DNA of 14,171 bases. It comes from an uncultured Bacilli bacterium (lineage in GTDB: Bacteria; Bacillota_I; Bacilli_A; RF39; UBA660). The notes beneath the pieces are model-generated. The model was not told the origin of the DNA, ran no database searches, and saw nothing but the letters and a program-made list of their open reading frames with translations. Positions within the stretch are counted from its first letter, which is position 1, and the number at the start of each line of letters is the position of its first letter. The stretch is from assembly GCA_947632355.1 (NCBI GenBank), contig CANROY010000034.1:1-14171 (forward strand). The letters run 5' to 3'. A program made the translations under genes and the position numbers. Shown one piece after another: positions 12,531 to 14,171 of the stretch.

Positions 12531-14070
12531 AAAGAACCCAAAGGGACTTCAAAGGTTTAACAAAAATAAGAAACAAAAACAAATATTAATTGGAAGCATA
12601 ATAGGAATTTTGCTTGTTGTTGGAGGTATAAGTCTATATCGAAGTTTTGCACTCTATAAAGAAGAAAAAACGTTTGATGTCTTAAATGGAACAGTACCTG
12701 ATTTTGTATATAAAGAATCTATATTAAATGGAGCATATCCAGTACTCAAAAGTTCAACAGGTGCAAAACTAATACCTGTAACTATTGATGAAAATGATGG
12801 AACAGTAAGAAAAGCAGACATAAAAGATGAGTGGTATAAATATGAAGATAAGAGATGGGCAAATGCCGTCATACTTGTAGATGGAGTGACTGAACCAAAG
12901 AATGATGAAATTATACCAGAAGAAAATATAGAAAGTTACTTTGTATGGATACCAAAATATAAATATAAAATCTTCGATATGGGACATTATGATAAGTTAG
13001 AAGCAGAAGGAACAGAATTAGAAAACAAAGCAAAACCAATCGAAATAAAGTTTGGACTTGTAGATACAAAAGATAATGTTGATGAAGAATGTGCAACACC
13101 GGGAGTATCAGGAGAAAATGGAACTTGTGATGTAGATATGTGGATGACGCATCCAGCGTTTACAGCATTTCCTGATAGCAAAGGCTTTTGGGTAGGCAAA
13201 TTTGAGACAGGATATAATCAAAATGATGATGAAAGTTTAACAACAATTACTGTTGATGATAAATGGACAACAACAGGTGCAGAACAAAATATAGAAAGTA
13301 GTTCAAAAGTAATCATTAAACCAAACGTGTATAGTTGGAGAGCAATAACGTTGAATAATATGTTTACTACTGCAAAAGGATACAAAGTAAACTTAGATAG
13401 TCATATGATGAAGAATACAGAGTGGGGAGCGGTTGCTTATTTAACGCATTCAAAATATGGAATTTGTGATGATAATAAATGTACAGAAATAAGAATTAAT
13501 AATAATAGTAACTATGTTACAGGCTATGCAGCAAAAAAGGTACCAACAACAGGTTATGAAAGTTTAACAACAAGTAAGGATACCAATTTTTTTGGAGCAA
13601 CTAATCCCACGAAAGATAGTGATTTTAGTTTCAATTACAAAAATAGAGAAAGTAATGTTGCGAGCACTACTGGAAATTATACAGGAATTTATGATATGAG
13701 CGGTGGTGCATGGGATAGACAAATGAGCACAATTGATCAACAGGAAATAATTGGTGAAGTGGATTCAAAATATTATAATATATATAATAATCATACTGAT
13801 ATTACCCATTGGAGTAGGAGAATTTTAGGAGATGCCACAGGAGAGATGGGCCCATTTATAGCCGGGAATAATAACAGTCGATATATAAGCAAATGGTATT
13901 TGGATGATGCACATTTTCCTTATAATAATAGTAAAAATGATACTTATAATTGGTTTTTACGTGGAGGAGATTATAGTGCAGGAGTTAATGCAGGAATATT
14001 TTCTTTTATTGGATTTTATGATTTTAATGATGAAAATGCAACTTTCCGAATTGTCTTATCTCCTTTATAA
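12493..14070 (+). CDS. Membrane-anchored FGE-sulfatase/C-type-lectin-like surface protein, probably phase variable
   Basis: The open frame starts at a TTG with no ribosome binding site and gives 525 residues. The likely true start is the ATG at 12462, one frame away across a G10 tract. A basic N-terminus is followed by one membrane helix (about 31-48), so the rest lies outside. From about 149 the protein resembles the formylglycine-generating-enzyme fold: YFVWIPKYKYKIF, THPAF, GFWVGKFETG (231-240), NTEWGAVAYL (308-317), GIYDMSGGAWD (398-408) and a C-terminal WFLRGGDY...FRIVL (487-521). Such domains serve as surface or tail-fibre ligand-binding modules and as diversity-generating-retroelement targets. 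Enzymatic activity is not implied, since I do not see the FGE copper-site cysteine arrangement. Unlike its neighbours, it is rich in Asn, Thr and Asp. It ends before a clear terminator. Confidence 0.8.
   Translation: MKDQWGGGILESRKNPKGLQRFNKNKKQKQILIGSIIGILLVVGGISLYRSFALYKEEKTFDVLNGTVPDFVYKESILNGAYPVLKSSTGAKLIPVTIDENDGTVRKADIKDEWYKYEDKRWANAVILVDGVTEPKNDEIIPEENIESYFVWIPKYKYKIFDMGHYDKLEAEGTELENKAKPIEIKFGLVDTKDNVDEECATPGVSGENGTCDVDMWMTHPAFTAFPDSKGFWVGKFETGYNQNDDESLTTITVDDKWTTTGAEQNIESSSKVIIKPNVYSWRAITLNNMFTTAKGYKVNLDSHMMKNTEWGAVAYLTHSKYGICDDNKCTEIRINNNSNYVTGYAAKKVPTTGYESLTTSKDTNFFGATNPTKDSDFSFNYKNRESNVASTTGNYTGIYDMSGGAWDRQMSTIDQQEIIGEVDSKYYNIYNNHTDITHWSRRILGDATGEMGPFIAGNNNSRYISKWYLDDAHFPYNNSKNDTYNWFLRGGDYSAGVNAGIFSFIGFYDFNDENATFRIVLSPL
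12506..12515 (+). repeat. G10 homopolymer (candidate phase-variation tract)
   Basis: Ten consecutive G lie 44 bases into the frame that begins at 12462. In such AT-rich DNA this cannot be a chance run. Tract lengths of 9 or 12 would fuse the start codon to the long frame; 10 and 11 would not. Confidence 0.9.
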
Positions 14071-14075
14071 TTTAC

Positions 14076-14104
14076 AAAAAAGTGTCAAAAAAGATACTTT
14101 TTTT
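14076..14104 (+). terminator. Rho-independent terminator of the FGE-like gene
   Basis: AAAAAAGTGTC (14076-14086) pairs with GATACTTTTTT (14093-14103), one G-U pair, A6 loop, T-run to 14104. Confidence 0.75.
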
Positions 14105-14125
14105 AAAATTTAGAAAGAAATTAAG

Positions 14126-14171
14126 ATGAAAAAAAAGGAAATCACAAATTCGCGGTGTATATATAAGAGTA
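14126..14171 (+). CDS. Possible start of another gene, cut by the window end
   Basis: An ATG at 14126 opens a frame, MKKKEITNSRCIYKS, that runs off the window. Only a weak AGAAAG precedes it. The ATG is followed by eight A. In the next frame the last 21 bases read RGVYIRV, which resembles the start of serine recombinases, but that frame has a TGA at 14127. The evidence is too short for a confident call. Confidence 0.15.
   Translation, partial: MKKKEITNSRCIYKS

Noticed and set aside
12654..13199. Several minus-strand ORFs of 62-76 residues within the FGE-like gene
   Set aside because: They overlap each other and the recognised coding frame and have no start signals, so they are antisense shadows.
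1..14171. CRISPR array, tRNA or rRNA genes, insertion sequence ends
   Set aside because: I saw no regularly spaced repeats, no cloverleaf-like CCA-ended segments and no transposase frames or paired terminal repeats.

Overview
The window is low-GC DNA from a Gram-positive-type bacterium, most likely a Bacilli- or Erysipelotrichia-like member of the Bacillota. The reasons are AGGAGG-type ribosome binding sites, a B. subtilis-like division operon (mraZ-rsmH-ftsL-pbpB), a SpoVD-type penicillin-binding protein and a YrzB-like DUF1292 protein. TGA is used as a real stop (rsmH) and Trp is TGG, so this is not the mycoplasma genetic code.

Layout. Bases 1-155 look like a divergent promoter region with a dyad over the left-facing promoter. 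A short L33 gene (rpmG, 156-329) is followed by efp (341-901). The 610-base gap 902-1511 is not empty. It carries a candidate type I toxin-antitoxin-like cassette: a 28-residue hydrophobic peptide with a long structured leader, and a convergent antisense RNA of about 75 nt with its own promoter and terminator. It ends with the mraZ promoter and a 10-bp-periodic MraZ operator. Next comes the compact operon mraZ, rsmH, ftsL, pbpB (1512-5290), in which stops and starts overlap or nearly touch. A separate promoter then drives an unrecognised 783-residue coiled-coil membrane protein and a small DUF1292 protein (5346-7990). On the minus strand, converging on these, are spoVD and mraY (10999-8027), and upstream of them a degenerate GGDEF-EAL protein (12288-11059) with a near-consensus promoter. 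Divergent from that is a membrane-anchored protein with an FGE-sulfatase/C-type-lectin-like ectodomain (to 14070).

How the genes relate. MraZ is the predicted autorepressor of the division operon. RsmH methylates 16S rRNA. FtsL and the class B PBPs belong to septal or sporulation-type wall synthesis, and MraY makes their lipid I precursor. The usual B. subtilis order pbpB-spoVD-murE-mraY is broken here: spoVD-mraY lies in opposite orientation and murE is absent from the window.

The two strongest discoveries are (i) a G10 homopolymer 44 bases into the surface-protein reading frame. It separates a start codon with an excellent ribosome binding site from the main frame by exactly one base, as expected of a phase-variable gene caught in the OFF state. 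(ii) The peptide/antisense-RNA cassette between efp and mraZ. Both are readings of the sequence and have not been tested.
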